Shown here one piece after another: positions 55,080 through 64,000 of a stretch of DNA of 64,000 nt (position 1 is its first letter; every line of letters begins with the position of its first letter). A model generated the notes under the pieces. That model worked only from the letters and a program-made list of their open reading frames with translations. It did no database searches and was not told the origin of the DNA. The position numbers and the translations under genes are program-made. Origin of the DNA: an uncultured Clostridia bacterium. GTDB taxonomy: Bacteria > Bacillota > Clostridia > TANB77 > CAG-508. The stretch lies in contig CAKPRA010000003.1 in assembly GCA_934180065.1 (NCBI GenBank), positions 27,102 through 91,101 on the forward strand. Direction: 5' to 3'.

Positions 55080-56318
55080 ATGGAATATAATAAAATAAAG
55101 GCTAAGCTAGAAAAAAGTAATCAAGCTCAATTATTAAAAGCATATGATAGAGCTGATGATATGATAAAAAAGAAACTAGAGGAGCAATTTGAAAGAATTG
55201 ACTTTGAAAAAGTTAATGAATTATATGAAATAACTAAAAATGAAATTAATTTTAATAATGATGTTATAGAGCCAATTTCATACATAGAGAAAAGTAAATT
55301 ATCTGAGCAAGAATATGATAAATACTTGAAACTAGGTGAAGATGAAATTAAAAAAGGAAAATATTCAGTGGTAATAATGGCTGGAGGTCAAGGAACAAGA
55401 CTAGGTCATAGTGGACCAAAAGGAACATTTGATATAGGATTAGATTCTCATAAATCAATTTTTGAGATTTTAGCTGATAACTTAAAAGGAGAAAATAAGA
55501 AATATAATGTTTCAATACCATGGTATATAATGACAAGTAAAGAAAATAATGATCAGACAGTTGCTTTTTTTGAAGAGAATAATTATTTTGGATATAACAA
55601 AAATGATATAGTATTTTTCAAACAAGGTAAACTTCCTATGTGTGATGAAAACGGAAAAATATTAATAGATGAAAATGGAATTATAAAAGAAGCTGCAGAT
55701 GGCCATGGAGGAATATTCCAATCAATGAAAAATAATGGAATAAACGAAGATATGAAAAAAAGAGGTGTTGAATGGGCTTTTATAGGACCTGTAGATAATG
55801 TATTGGTAAAAATGGTTGATCCAATATTATTAGGAATTATGATAGATAAAAAAGTTTTAGCTGGTGGAAAAAGTACTGTAAAAGCAAATCCTTCAGAGAA
55901 AGTTGGTGTTTTCTGCAAAAGAAATGGAAAACCAGGAGTTGTCGAATATACAGAAATAACAACAGAAATGGCAGAAAGAACTGATAAAAATGGTGAACTT
56001 GTTTTTGGTGAATCACATATAAATTGTAACTTATTCAATATAAAAGCAATAGAAGAAGTTGCTAATAAAAATCTACCTTATCATATAGCACATAAAAAAG
56101 CTAGTTATCTTGATGAAAATGGAAATTTAGTAGTTCCAACAAAACCAAATGCATATAAATTTGAATCATTTATTTTTGATGCGTTTGATATGTTAGATGA
56201 TATGGCTATTTTAAGAGTAAAAAGAGAAGAAGAATTTGCTCCAGTAAAAAATGCAGAAGGAACTGATAGCCCTGAAACAGCAAGAGAATTATATATTAAT
56301 TATTATAAAAACAAATAA
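55080..56318 (+). CDS. UTP-dependent sugar-1-phosphate uridylyltransferase
   Basis: A 412-residue protein of the eukaryote-like UDPGP/AGX1 family. Seen: nucleotide loop VVIMAGGQGTRLGHSGPKGT near 98, WYIMTSKENNDQTVAFFEE, LPMCDENGKILIDENG, ADGHGGIFQSMK, AFIGPVDNVLVKMVDP and VVEYTEI. Known: makes UDP-glucose or UDP-GlcNAc/GalNAc from UTP and the sugar 1-phosphate; the exact sugar cannot be told from sequence alone. It stands directly before a phosphoglucomutase and an amylase, pointing to glucose-phosphate use. TTGGAGGAAACAAT precedes the ATG. Confidence 0.9.
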   Translation: MEYNKIKAKLEKSNQAQLLKAYDRADDMIKKKLEEQFERIDFEKVNELYEITKNEINFNNDVIEPISYIEKSKLSEQEYDKYLKLGEDEIKKGKYSVVIMAGGQGTRLGHSGPKGTFDIGLDSHKSIFEILADNLKGENKKYNVSIPWYIMTSKENNDQTVAFFEENNYFGYNKNDIVFFKQGKLPMCDENGKILIDENGIIKEAADGHGGIFQSMKNNGINEDMKKRGVEWAFIGPVDNVLVKMVDPILLGIMIDKKVLAGGKSTVKANPSEKVGVFCKRNGKPGVVEYTEITTEMAERTDKNGELVFGESHINCNLFNIKAIEEVANKNLPYHIAHKKASYLDENGNLVVPTKPNAYKFESFIFDAFDMLDDMAILRVKREEEFAPVKNAEGTDSPETARELYINYYKNK

Positions 56319-56324
56319 AACATG

Positions 56325-56366
56325 ATGAGGTAATTCTAATTTTATTAGGATGCCTCTTTTTGTTTA
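56325..56366 (+). terminator. Likely terminator after the uridylyltransferase gene
   Basis: GATGAGG...CTAAT pairs imperfectly with ATTAG...CCTC and is followed by TTTTTG. It lies in the 75-base gap before phosphoglucomutase and may act as an attenuator. Confidence 0.5.
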
Positions 56367-56393
56367 AAAATGAACTTTTAAGGAGGAGAAAAA

Positions 56394-58112
56394 ATGAATT
56401 ATTTAGATAGTTATAAAGATTGGTGTACAAATAAAATATTTGATGAAAAAACACAGGAGGAGTTAAAGAATATAACAGATGATTCCGAAATAAAGGATAG
56501 ATTTTACAAAAATTTAGAGTTTGGAACTGCAGGATTAAGAGGAATAATTGGTGCAGGTACAAATAGAATGAATAAATATACTGTAACTCAAGCGACACAA
56601 GGATTAGCTAATTATATAAAAAAAGTTGGAGGCGAAAATCGTGGAGTTGCAATAGCATACGATTCAAGAAATATGTCTATTGAATTTAGTAAATGGACTG
56701 CGTTATGTCTTAATGCGAATGGAATTAAAACATATAGATTTGAATCATTAAGACCAACTCCAGAGCTATCATTTGCAGTAAGATATTTAAATTGTATAGC
56801 AGGAATAGTTATAACAGCAAGTCATAATCCTGCCGAATATAATGGATATAAAGTATATTGGGAAGATGGAGCACAAATAGTTTCTCCAGTTGATAAAGAA
56901 ATAATGAATGAAGTTAAAAATGTAACAGATTTTTCTGAAATAAAAGACATGAATATAAATGAAGCTACAGAAAAGGGTCTATATAATGAAATCGGAAAAG
57001 ATGTTGATGATGCATATATTTCAGAGCTTAAAAAATTAGTGCTAAATGAAGATATTATTAAAAAAGTACAGAAAAAAATAAAAATTGTATATACTCCACT
57101 CCATGGAACCGGAAATTTGCCAGTACAGAGAATATTAAAAGAAATCGGCTTCGAAAATGTATATGTAGTTTCAGAGCAAGAAGAACCAGATGGGAATTTT
57201 TCAACTGTGACATACCCAAATCCTGAGGATAAAAAAGCGTTTGAATTAGCTTTGAAATTAGCAAAAAAAGTTGACGCAGATATTGTATTAGCAACTGATC
57301 CAGATGCAGATAGATTAGGTATATATGCTAAAGACATAAAATCAGGAGAATATATTCCTTTTACTGGAAATATGTCAGGTCTTTTAATTGCAGAGTATGA
57401 GTTATCTCAAAAGAAAGAGAAAGGTATATTACCAAAAAATGGAGCTCTTATAAAAACTATAGTTTCTTCAGATATGGCAGATGCAATTACTGAAGAATAT
57501 GGAATTAAACTAATAGAAGTATTAACTGGATTTAAGTATATTGGAGAGCAAATTAAAATATTTGAGGAAACAAAAGAATATGAGTATTTGTTTGGATATG
57601 AAGAAAGTTATGGTTGTCTAGTAGGAACACATGCAAGAGATAAGGATGCAATTGTAGCTGTAATGGCTTTATGCGAAGCAGCAGCATATTACAAAGATAA
57701 AAATTTGACTTTATGGGATCAAATGATTAATATATATGAAAAATATGGATATTATAGAGAAGGTCAAACTGCTATAACAATGAAAGGCATAGATGGTGCT
57801 GAAAAAATAAAGCAAATATTAGAAAACCTGAGAGCTAATCCACCTAAAAAAATTGGTATTTATGATGTTATAGAATATAGAGATTATAAAACTGGAATAG
57901 TAGAGAATTATAAAAATAACAAAAAGGGTAAAACTAACTTACCAACTTCTAATGTATTATATTATAAATTAAATGATGGAGCTTGGTGCTGTGTTAGACC
58001 ATCAGGAACAGAGCCTAAGATAAAATTTTATATTGGAGTTAAGGGCAACAGTTTAGAAGATTCTGATAAAAAATTAAAAGATCTATCTGCTGCAATGAAA
58101 GAATTTGAATAA
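56394..58112 (+). CDS. Phosphoglucomutase/phosphomannomutase
   Basis: A 572-residue alpha-D-phosphohexomutase interconverting sugar 1- and 6-phosphates. Seen: FGTAGLRGIIGAGTNRMN, the phosphoserine loop TASHNPAEYNGYK near 145, the magnesium motif DPDADRLGIY near 305, the sugar-binding GYEESYGCLVG near 405, and the phosphate-binding RPSGTEPKIKFYIG near 545. Length matches PgcA-type enzymes. AAGGAGGAGAAAAA precedes the ATG. It is flanked by uridylyltransferase and amylase genes. Confidence 0.95.
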   Translation: MNYLDSYKDWCTNKIFDEKTQEELKNITDDSEIKDRFYKNLEFGTAGLRGIIGAGTNRMNKYTVTQATQGLANYIKKVGGENRGVAIAYDSRNMSIEFSKWTALCLNANGIKTYRFESLRPTPELSFAVRYLNCIAGIVITASHNPAEYNGYKVYWEDGAQIVSPVDKEIMNEVKNVTDFSEIKDMNINEATEKGLYNEIGKDVDDAYISELKKLVLNEDIIKKVQKKIKIVYTPLHGTGNLPVQRILKEIGFENVYVVSEQEEPDGNFSTVTYPNPEDKKAFELALKLAKKVDADIVLATDPDADRLGIYAKDIKSGEYIPFTGNMSGLLIAEYELSQKKEKGILPKNGALIKTIVSSDMADAITEEYGIKLIEVLTGFKYIGEQIKIFEETKEYEYLFGYEESYGCLVGTHARDKDAIVAVMALCEAAAYYKDKNLTLWDQMINIYEKYGYYREGQTAITMKGIDGAEKIKQILENLRANPPKKIGIYDVIEYRDYKTGIVENYKNNKKGKTNLPTSNVLYYKLNDGAWCCVRPSGTEPKIKFYIGVKGNSLEDSDKKLKDLSAAMKEFE

Positions 58113-58184
58113 TTTTAAATTAAGAATAGCTTACATAAAAAGCTATGCCAAAACATAACAAACAATTAAATTTATTGTAAAGAT

Positions 58185-58226
58185 AAAAAAATAAAGCGAA
58201 TTTTGTAAAATTTGCTTTATTTTTTG
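58185..58226 (+). terminator. Terminator of phosphoglucomutase
   Basis: AAAAAATAAAGCGAATTTT pairs with AAAATTTGCTTTATTTTTT (one wobble) across two bases; the T-run is part of the stem. Confidence 0.8.
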
Positions 58227-58287
58227 TATTTTATTATTTTTTGTGATAGAATTTGAAAAGAAACATAGGATAAAAGGAGCAGATTAT

Positions 58288-59730
58288 ATGAAAGGTAATA
58301 TAACAATAATGCAGTATTTTGAATGGTATTATCCAGCAAATTGCACATTGTGGCATAAAGTAAAAAAAGATGCTCAAAATTTAAGAAACTTAGGGGTTAA
58401 TATGGTATGGTTGCCTCCTGCATATAAAGGAACAGCTGGATTATATGATGTGGGATATGGAGTATATGATTTGTATGATTTAGGTGAATTTGATCAAAAA
58501 GGTTCACTTCCAACAAAATATGGATTAAAAGATCAATATCTAGAGGCGATAGATTCTTTACATAGAAATAATATTAAAGTACTAGCAGATGTGGTATTTA
58601 ATCAAAAAATGGGGGCAGATGAAACAGAAGATGTAATTGCTCAAGAAGCATATATGAATGATAGAAACATTTGTGCAAGTGAGCCATATGAAATAACTGC
58701 GTGGACTAAATTTAATTTTAGCAAGCGTAATAATAAATATTCTGATTTTAAGTGGAATTGGACGCATTTTCATGGAGTTGATTGGGATGAGAAAAATAAG
58801 AAAAATGCTATATTTAAATTTTATGGAAAACATTGGGATAAAGATGTTGATACAGAAAATGGAAACTTTGACTATTTAATGGGTGCTGATGTTGATTTAA
58901 ATAATGTTGATGTTGTTGAGGAATTAGAAAGATGGGGAAAATGGTATTTAAATTTTTGTAATTTAGATGGATTTAGACTAGATGCAATAAAACATATGAG
59001 AGAAGGTTTTTTTAGAAATTGGATAAATAAAATGGAAGATAGTACAGAAAAAGACTTATTTTTTGTTGGTGAATATTGGAATTCAAATATAGAAATATTA
59101 AAAAATTATATTAATACATGTAGCAGTAATATTAATTTGTTTGATGTGCCATTACATTATAATTTATATAATGCATCTAATAGTAATGGATATTATGATT
59201 TAAGGAGAATATTTGACGGTACTTTAGTACAATCTATGCCAGATAATGCTGTGACATTTATAGATAATCATGATACGCAAAGTGGTCAAGCTCTACAATC
59301 AGAAATACAACAATGGTTTAAACCATTAGCATATGCATTAATTTTATTAAGATCAACTGGTATACCATGTGTGTTTTTTGGGGATTATTATGGAATAGAA
59401 GGAAAAGAATCACCTATAAGAAATGAATTAATGCAAATTATGATTGCGAGAAAATTATATGCATATGGAAATCAAATAGATTATTTTGATAATGAACATA
59501 TAATTGGCTGGGTTAGAGAAGGAGATAGGGAACATAAGAAATCTGGACTTGTTGTTATAATGAGTGAAAATGCAGGAGGCTCTAAGTCAATGTATGTTGG
59601 AAATAATCTAGCAAATTGTGTTTTAAGAGATATCACAGGAAATATGAAAGAAAATGTTTATGTAGATAAGGATGGAAACGGTATTTTTTATTGTAATGGA
59701 GGTAGCGTTTCTGTATGGGTAAAAAAATAA
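58288..59730 (+). CDS. Cytoplasmic alpha-amylase, GH13
   Basis: A 480-residue glycoside hydrolase cutting alpha-1,4-glucans. Seen: MQYFEWYYPANCTLWHKV at the N-terminus, no signal peptide, FRLDAIKH with nucleophile D232, FVGEYWNSN with acid/base E262 and FIDNHDTQ with D329, the same spacing as in Bacillus alpha-amylases (D231, E261, D328). Start choice: the frame opens at 58243, but AAAGGAG eight bases before ATG 58288 and the family N-terminus fix it there. Together with the two preceding genes it points to intracellular glucan breakdown and UDP-sugar supply. Confidence 0.94.
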   Translation: MKGNITIMQYFEWYYPANCTLWHKVKKDAQNLRNLGVNMVWLPPAYKGTAGLYDVGYGVYDLYDLGEFDQKGSLPTKYGLKDQYLEAIDSLHRNNIKVLADVVFNQKMGADETEDVIAQEAYMNDRNICASEPYEITAWTKFNFSKRNNKYSDFKWNWTHFHGVDWDEKNKKNAIFKFYGKHWDKDVDTENGNFDYLMGADVDLNNVDVVEELERWGKWYLNFCNLDGFRLDAIKHMREGFFRNWINKMEDSTEKDLFFVGEYWNSNIEILKNYINTCSSNINLFDVPLHYNLYNASNSNGYYDLRRIFDGTLVQSMPDNAVTFIDNHDTQSGQALQSEIQQWFKPLAYALILLRSTGIPCVFFGDYYGIEGKESPIRNELMQIMIARKLYAYGNQIDYFDNEHIIGWVREGDREHKKSGLVVIMSENAGGSKSMYVGNNLANCVLRDITGNMKENVYVDKDGNGIFYCNGGSVSVWVKK

Positions 59731-59747
59731 ATAAAGGAGTTTTTTAG

Positions 59748-61907
59748 ATGGATATTTTACAAATAATAGCAGATGAATTAAGTGTTAAATACAAACAAGT
59801 AGAGAACGCTGTAAATTTAATAGATGAAGGAAATACAATTCCCTTCATAGCAAGATATAGAAAAGAGGTAACAGGAGGTTTAAGTGATGAACAATTAAGA
59901 ACCCTTGGTGATAGATTAAATTATTTGCGTAATTTAGATGAACGTAAAGAAGAAGTTAGAAAATCTATAGAAGAGCAAGGAAAAATGACAGAAGAAATTG
60001 AAAAAGCACTTCAAAATGCTAGAATTTTAGCAGAAGTTGAAGATATATACAGACCATATAAACAGAAAAAAAGAACAAGAGCTACAATTGCTAAGGAAAA
60101 AGGATTAGAGCCTTTGTCAGAAGCATTAATAAATCAAGATAAAAATGTTTCTATTGAAGAGCTTGCAAAAGAATTTATAGATGCAGAAAAAGGTGTTGAA
60201 ACGGTCGAGGATGCAATTTTAGGAGCAAAAGATATTATTGCTGAAAATATATCAGACAATCCAAATTATCGTAAAGAAATTAAAAGATATTGCTATAAAG
60301 ATGGAATTATTTCAACAGAATCAAATGCAAAAGATGAAAATGAAGAAAATCAGACTTATAAAATGTATTTTGATTTTAATGAAAAAGTTAATAGAATTCC
60401 AAGCCATAGAATTTTAGCAATTAATAGAGCTGAAAAAGAAAATGCAATTAAATTGAAAATACAGAAACCTGAAGAAAATATAATTGATTTTATGGAAAGA
60501 GATATTATCAAAGATAAAAATAGTAAATATGCAGAAATACTTGAAGATACAGTAGAAGATAGTTTTAAGAGATTAATAGAACCATCTGTTGAAAGAGAAA
60601 TTAGATCTGATTTAACGGAAAAAGCTGAGGAGAAGGCAATTAAAGTATTTGGTCAAAATGCGAAACAGTTATTATTAGGTGCACCACTAAAAGGAATGAC
60701 AGTTATGGGATTTGATCCAGCATATAGAACAGGTTGCAAAATTGCGGTTATAGATGAAACTGGAAAGGTATTAGCAACAACTACAGTATATCCAACAGAG
60801 CCTCAAAACAAGATTGAAGAAGCTAAGAAAGAGCTTAAAGAGCTAATAAAAAAATATAATATTAATATGATTGCAATTGGAAATGGAACAGCTTCAAGAG
60901 AATCTGAAAAATTTGTTGCTGATATGATTTCTGAAATTGATAATGAAGTATATTATGCAATTGTAAGTGAAGCAGGAGCTTCAGTTTATTCAGCTTCTAA
61001 ACTTGCAACAGAAGAGTATCCAGATATAAATGTGTCTTTGAGAGGAGCAATTTCAATAGCAAGAAGATTGCAAGACCCATTGGCAGAGCTTGTAAAAATT
61101 GATCCAAAAGCAATTGGAGTTGGTCAGTATCAACATGATGTAAATCAAAAAAAATTAGCTGAAAGTTTATCTGCGGTTGTTGAAGATGCTGTTAATGAAG
61201 TTGGAGTAGATGTTAATACTGCAACACCTTCATTATTATCATATGTTTCAGGAATTAATAAGACTATTGCAAATAATATTGTTAAATATAGAGATGAAAA
61301 TGGAAAATTTATCGAGAGAAAAGAGCTTCTAAAAGTACCAAAATTAGGGAAAGTTGCTTATCAACAATGTTCAGGGTTTATTAGAATTCCAGATGGAAAA
61401 AATCCTTTAGAAATAACAGCTGTACACCCTGAGAGCTACGAAAAAGCAGAACAATTACTTGAAAATATTGGATATACAAAAGAAGATTTGCGTAATCAAG
61501 AAAAGTTAAAGGATATAAAAGTAAAATTAAATAGTATAAATTTAAAAGAAGTTTCTGAAAAGTTAGATATTGGTGAAATGACATTAAAAGATATTGTTGA
61601 TGAATTATCTAAACCAGGAAGAGATCCAAGAGATGAAATGCCAAAACCAATTCTTCGCTCAGATGTATTAAAATTTGAAGACTTGAGAGAAGGCATGATA
61701 TTAAATGGAACTGTAAGAAATGTTATTGATTTTGGTGCATTTGTAGATATTGGTGTAAAACATGATGGATTAGTTCATATCTCAGAATTAAGTGAAAAAT
61801 TTGTAAAAAATCCGTCTGATGTTGTTTCAATAGGTGATATCGTAAAAGTTAAAGTAATTGGTATTGATGAAAAAAGGCAAAAAGTAAATTTAAGTATGAA
61901 AATATAA
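59748..61907 (+). CDS. tex: RNA-binding transcription accessory protein Tex
   Basis: A 719-residue protein. Seen: the N-terminal helical region with IPFIARYRKEVTGGLSDEQL near 33, a YqgF-like domain with GFDPAYRTGCKIAVIDETG near 320, helix-hairpin-helix segments (SYVSGINKTIANNIVKYRDE, LLKVPKLGKVAYQQC) near 500-540, and a C-terminal S1 domain (GMILNGTVRNVIDFGAFVDI) near 645. Known: binds nucleic acid and affects transcription. AAAGGAGTTTTTTAG precedes the ATG. It follows the amylase by 17 bases. Confidence 0.96.
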   Translation: MDILQIIADELSVKYKQVENAVNLIDEGNTIPFIARYRKEVTGGLSDEQLRTLGDRLNYLRNLDERKEEVRKSIEEQGKMTEEIEKALQNARILAEVEDIYRPYKQKKRTRATIAKEKGLEPLSEALINQDKNVSIEELAKEFIDAEKGVETVEDAILGAKDIIAENISDNPNYRKEIKRYCYKDGIISTESNAKDENEENQTYKMYFDFNEKVNRIPSHRILAINRAEKENAIKLKIQKPEENIIDFMERDIIKDKNSKYAEILEDTVEDSFKRLIEPSVEREIRSDLTEKAEEKAIKVFGQNAKQLLLGAPLKGMTVMGFDPAYRTGCKIAVIDETGKVLATTTVYPTEPQNKIEEAKKELKELIKKYNINMIAIGNGTASRESEKFVADMISEIDNEVYYAIVSEAGASVYSASKLATEEYPDINVSLRGAISIARRLQDPLAELVKIDPKAIGVGQYQHDVNQKKLAESLSAVVEDAVNEVGVDVNTATPSLLSYVSGINKTIANNIVKYRDENGKFIERKELLKVPKLGKVAYQQCSGFIRIPDGKNPLEITAVHPESYEKAEQLLENIGYTKEDLRNQEKLKDIKVKLNSINLKEVSEKLDIGEMTLKDIVDELSKPGRDPRDEMPKPILRSDVLKFEDLREGMILNGTVRNVIDFGAFVDIGVKHDGLVHISELSEKFVKNPSDVVSIGDIVKVKVIGIDEKRQKVNLSMKI

Positions 61908-61909
61908 AA

Positions 61910-61976
61910 AAATAAGTATTCTATATGATAAAAATGAACCTAATAAAAGACATTTTATCATACAGAATACTTATTT
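61910..61976. terminator. Bidirectional terminator between tex and prfA
   Basis: AAATAAGTATTCTATATGATAA on the left and TTATCATACAGAATACTTATTT on the right form a stem of more than 20 pairs with few mismatches. A- and T-rich flanks allow it to stop transcription from both convergent genes. Confidence 0.8.
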
Positions 61977-61982
61977 AATTTT

Positions 61983-63044
61983 TTATTCATCTTCACTTCT
62001 TAATTTTTCAGCACTAGCAGCTGCTGCAAGGTTGTCAATTAATTCATCTAAATCACCATTTAAGAAGTTATCCATTTGGAAAATGCTCATACCAATCCTA
62101 TGATCTGTTATACGACCTTGAGGATAGTTATATGTTCTTATTTTTTCACTTCTGTCACCACTACCAACTTGTGATTTTCTGCTATTTTCTATTGCAGCAT
62201 CTTGTTTAGCTTTTTCAATTTCATATAATCTAGATTTTAATAATTTCATAGCATAATCTCTATTTTGAAATTGAGATCTTTCTGTTTGACATTCAGCTAC
62301 AATTCCCGTAGGAATATGGGTTAACCTAACAGCAGAAGATGTCTTGTTAATATGTTGTCCTCCTGCACCTGAAGATCTGAATACATCCATTTTTATATCA
62401 GCAGGATTAATTTCAATTTCAACATCTTCAACTACTGGAAGAACTGCAACCGTAGCAGCAGATGTATGAATTCTTCCACTACTTTCAGTATCAGGCACTC
62501 TTTGAACTCTATGAGTTCCGCTCTCAAATTTTAATCTACTGTATGCACCTTTTCCAGTTATCATAAAAGATATTTCTTTGTATCCACCAAGACCAGTTTC
62601 GTTTTCGTTTAAAATTTCCAATTTCCAGTGTTTTCTTTCTGCATACATTGAATACATTCTAAATAGAGTTCCTGCGAATAAAGCAGCTTCATCTCCACCA
62701 GTTCCAGCTCTGATTTCGCAGATGATATTTTTATCATCATCAGGATCTTTTGGAATTAATAGAAGTTTTAGCTCCTCCTCTAATTTTGGAAGTTTTTCTT
62801 TAGATTCTAAAAGTTCCATTTCAGCTAAATCTTTAAGTTCAGGATCTGATAACATTTCCTTAGCCTCTTCTAATTGAGCAGAAACCTTTTTATATTCTCT
62901 GTATTTCATAACTATAGGCTCTAAATCTGCATGTTCTTTCATATAATTTTTCCATTCAGTTTGAGCTGCGATTATTTCTGGGTCACTAATTTTTTTAGTT
63001 AAATCTTCATATTTTTTTTCAACATCTTCAAGTTTTTGAAACAT
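61983..63044 (-). CDS. prfA: Peptide chain release factor 1
   Basis: A 353-residue class I release factor for UAA and UAG stops. Seen: the GGQ loop RSSGAGGQHINKT near 230, the preceding HRVQRVPDTESSGRIHTSA with the stop-recognition region of RF1 type, and the C-terminal YNYPQGRITDHRIGMS. Slightly short at both ends but complete. AGGGAGAGTAATT precedes the ATG. Confidence 0.97.
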   Translation of the reverse strand: MFQKLEDVEKKYEDLTKKISDPEIIAAQTEWKNYMKEHADLEPIVMKYREYKKVSAQLEEAKEMLSDPELKDLAEMELLESKEKLPKLEEELKLLLIPKDPDDDKNIICEIRAGTGGDEAALFAGTLFRMYSMYAERKHWKLEILNENETGLGGYKEISFMITGKGAYSRLKFESGTHRVQRVPDTESSGRIHTSAATVAVLPVVEDVEIEINPADIKMDVFRSSGAGGQHINKTSSAVRLTHIPTGIVAECQTERSQFQNRDYAMKLLKSRLYEIEKAKQDAAIENSRKSQVGSGDRSEKIRTYNYPQGRITDHRIGMSIFQMDNFLNGDLDELIDNLAAAASAEKLRSEDE

Positions 63045-63081
63045 AAATAATTACTCTCCCTTTTCTAATATCAATATTCTT

Positions 63082-63110
63082 ATTATATACCAAAATATTC
63101 CATTTGCCAA
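63082..63110 (-). promoter_or_regulatory. prfA promoter
   Basis: On the minus strand TTGGCA (63105-63110), a 17-base spacer and TATAAT (63082-63087), about 37 bases before prfA. Confidence 0.7.
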
Positions 63111-63172
63111 GTATATATTATGATATAGATGTTAATATTTATAAAAAATTTCAATTTATATTTAAATAAATT

Positions 63173-63206
63173 AAAAAAACGTACAATCTGATGTAAATTG
63201 TACGTT
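63173..63206 (-). terminator. Terminator of the DUF1858 gene
   Basis: On the minus strand AACGTACAAT pairs perfectly with ATTGTACGTT across nine bases and continues into TTTTT. Confidence 0.85.
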
Positions 63207-63254
63207 AAAAATATTTTAAACAGAGCAAATGTTGTTAATGTCTGTTTTTGTTCT

Positions 63255-63437
63255 TTAAGCATTAAGCTCTTTTACTAATTCTTCAACATCAATACCATGA
63301 ACGTCACATGCTTCTTCTAAAGTTTCTGCTTGAGAAGCTGGGCAACCTAAGCAATGCATACCTGCAGATAAGAGAATTTCTGCCTTCTCAGGAAATTCTT
63401 TTATTAAATCTCCAATTTTTGTATCTTTATTAATCAT
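63255..63437 (-). CDS. DUF1858 protein with a CxxC motif
   Basis: A 60-residue protein. Seen: KIGDLIKEFPEKAEILLSAG, then MHCLGCPASQAETLEEAC with a redox-type CLGC pair, then a helical end. This is the hybrid-cluster-protein-associated disulfide domain (DUF1858). Known: the function is unclear, probably redox or regulatory. A TTG four codons upstream is in frame, but AAAGG fits ATG 63437 better. Confidence 0.9.
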   Translation of the reverse strand: MINKDTKIGDLIKEFPEKAEILLSAGMHCLGCPASQAETLEEACDVHGIDVEELVKELNA

Positions 63438-63689
63438 ATTAATACACAACCTTTCTTAAATAAAATATTCAATTATAGTATGTTACATTTTATAAAAAAT
63501 AGTAATTACAATAAAATTATTTTATCATAAAATTTGGAAAAAGTATAGACAAAATAAGAAAAATGTTGTATTATTACGGAAGTTGGTTACAAAAATCTAA
63601 AATCCAAAATTTCAAATCAAAGTTATTTCAAAAATTTTTATTCTAAAAAATTCCAAATTAAAAAATAAAAATAAGGAGAGTGATTTAAT

Positions 63690-63836
63690 ATTAAATTATT
63701 AGATTTATTTTTTGCTGTATTTATTATAAATATGTTTATTGTTTTTTATTTTATTTATAATAAAGTTGAAGAAATATTTTTCAAAAATAAACAGGGAGAA
63801 AAATTAAAAATAAAACAAAAAATCTCAAAAAAATAA
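63690..63836 (+). CDS. Very small membrane protein, possible AUU start
   Basis: A 48-codon frame beginning at ATT 63690, eleven bases after AAGGAG (63673-63678). The product would have one membrane helix (LLDLFFAVFIINMFIVFYFI) followed by a charged, lysine-rich cytoplasmic tail ending KIKQKISKK. There is no ATG, GTG or TTG in frame near the ribosome site; the first in-frame ATG would cut the helix in half. The hydrophobic-then-basic pattern and the strong ribosome site support a real gene; function unknown. Confidence 0.5.
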   Translation: MKLLDLFFAVFIINMFIVFYFIYNKVEEIFFKNKQGEKLKIKQKISKK

Positions 63837-63859
63837 AACAATTAAAAAAATTATTGCAA

Positions 63860-64000
63860 TAATTTAAATAAGCAATAAAATAAAAAACAATAAAAAAATA
63901 AATAAAAAAATAAATAAAAAAATAAATAAAAAAATAAATAAAAAAAAAAATAAAAAAATAAATAAAAAAATAAATAAAAAAATAAATAAAAAAATAAATA
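63860..64000. repeat. A-rich 12-bp tandem repeat at the right edge
   Basis: The unit AATAAATAAAAA is repeated about ten times and runs off the window. It contains no G or C. It follows the small membrane gene and has the same A-rich-on-plus-strand character as the arrays at 47.4 and 49.6 kb. Confidence 0.85.

Noticed and set aside
1..64000. tRNA, rRNA, tmRNA or riboswitch genes
   Set aside because: I saw no cloverleaf-like or GC-rich structured segments; RNA genes would stand out in this AT-rich DNA, but a covariance search was not possible here.

Overview
The window is chromosomal DNA from a very AT-rich, spore-forming, Gram-positive anaerobe of the Clostridia. Supporting signs are the genes spoIIR, spmA/spmB and a GerMN protein, a hydroxyacyl-CoA dehydratase-type activase, and almost exclusive use of A/T-ending codons. 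The gene set resembles uncultured gut Clostridia, but that placement is an inference from gene content. The chromosome origin lies at about 30.6-32.4 kb: dnaA is flanked on both sides by clusters of DnaA boxes, and genes diverge from it (dnaA-dnaN-recF-gyrB to the left, rpmH-rnpA-yidD-yidC-jag-mnmE-mnmG-rsmG-parA-parB to the right).

Left arm. At 1-1.7 kb are a primosome pair, the 3' part of a DnaD-like gene and a DnaI/DnaC-type helicase loader. A small secreted dockerin-like protein follows. From 2.9 to 17 kb runs one 14.1-kb gene for a 4703-residue, cell-envelope-anchored mosaic protein (Cna-B/SpaA-like, GLUG, propeller-like and MucBP-like modules). It is bracketed by decayed IS256-type transposase fragments and by two copies of the dockerin gene's 3' end, which suggests that the 15-kb block was inserted or duplicated next to gyrA. 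Between gyrA and gyrB, which are neighbours in many Firmicutes, lies a cluster unlike the surrounding housekeeping genes: a VirB4-type ATPase, a preceding short protein, a MinD/CpaE-like ATPase, a 38-residue peptide and a helical 231-residue protein. No relaxase, coupling protein or pilin gene is visible. Next come tag (3-methyladenine glycosylase), a remnant of an ogt/MGMT gene fused to the end of a MazG-like gene, then gyrB.

Right arm. After parAB are a 1419-residue two-ASKHA activase on the opposite strand, a GerMN protein, trmN6-like and rsmI methyltransferases, spmA and spmB, then a minus-strand block rlmH-walJ-murA-spoIIR. A sugar-phosphate group follows (UDP-sugar pyrophosphorylase, phosphoglucomutase, cytoplasmic alpha-amylase), then tex, prfA, a DUF1858 protein and a very small membrane protein at the right edge.

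Two themes recur. Several intergenic gaps (20.96-21.15, 41.09-41.30, 47.40-47.94, 49.60-50.07 and 63.86-64.0 kb) are filled by A-rich, almost G/C-free tandem arrays with periods of about 12, 21, 80-85 and 95-105 bp, A-rich on the strand of the upstream gene. In addition, at least two genes have a strong Shine-Dalgarno sequence but no ATG, GTG or TTG at the right distance, only ATT or ATA. In one of them, a consensus promoter places the transcription start beside the only upstream TTG, arguing for a real AUU/AUA start.
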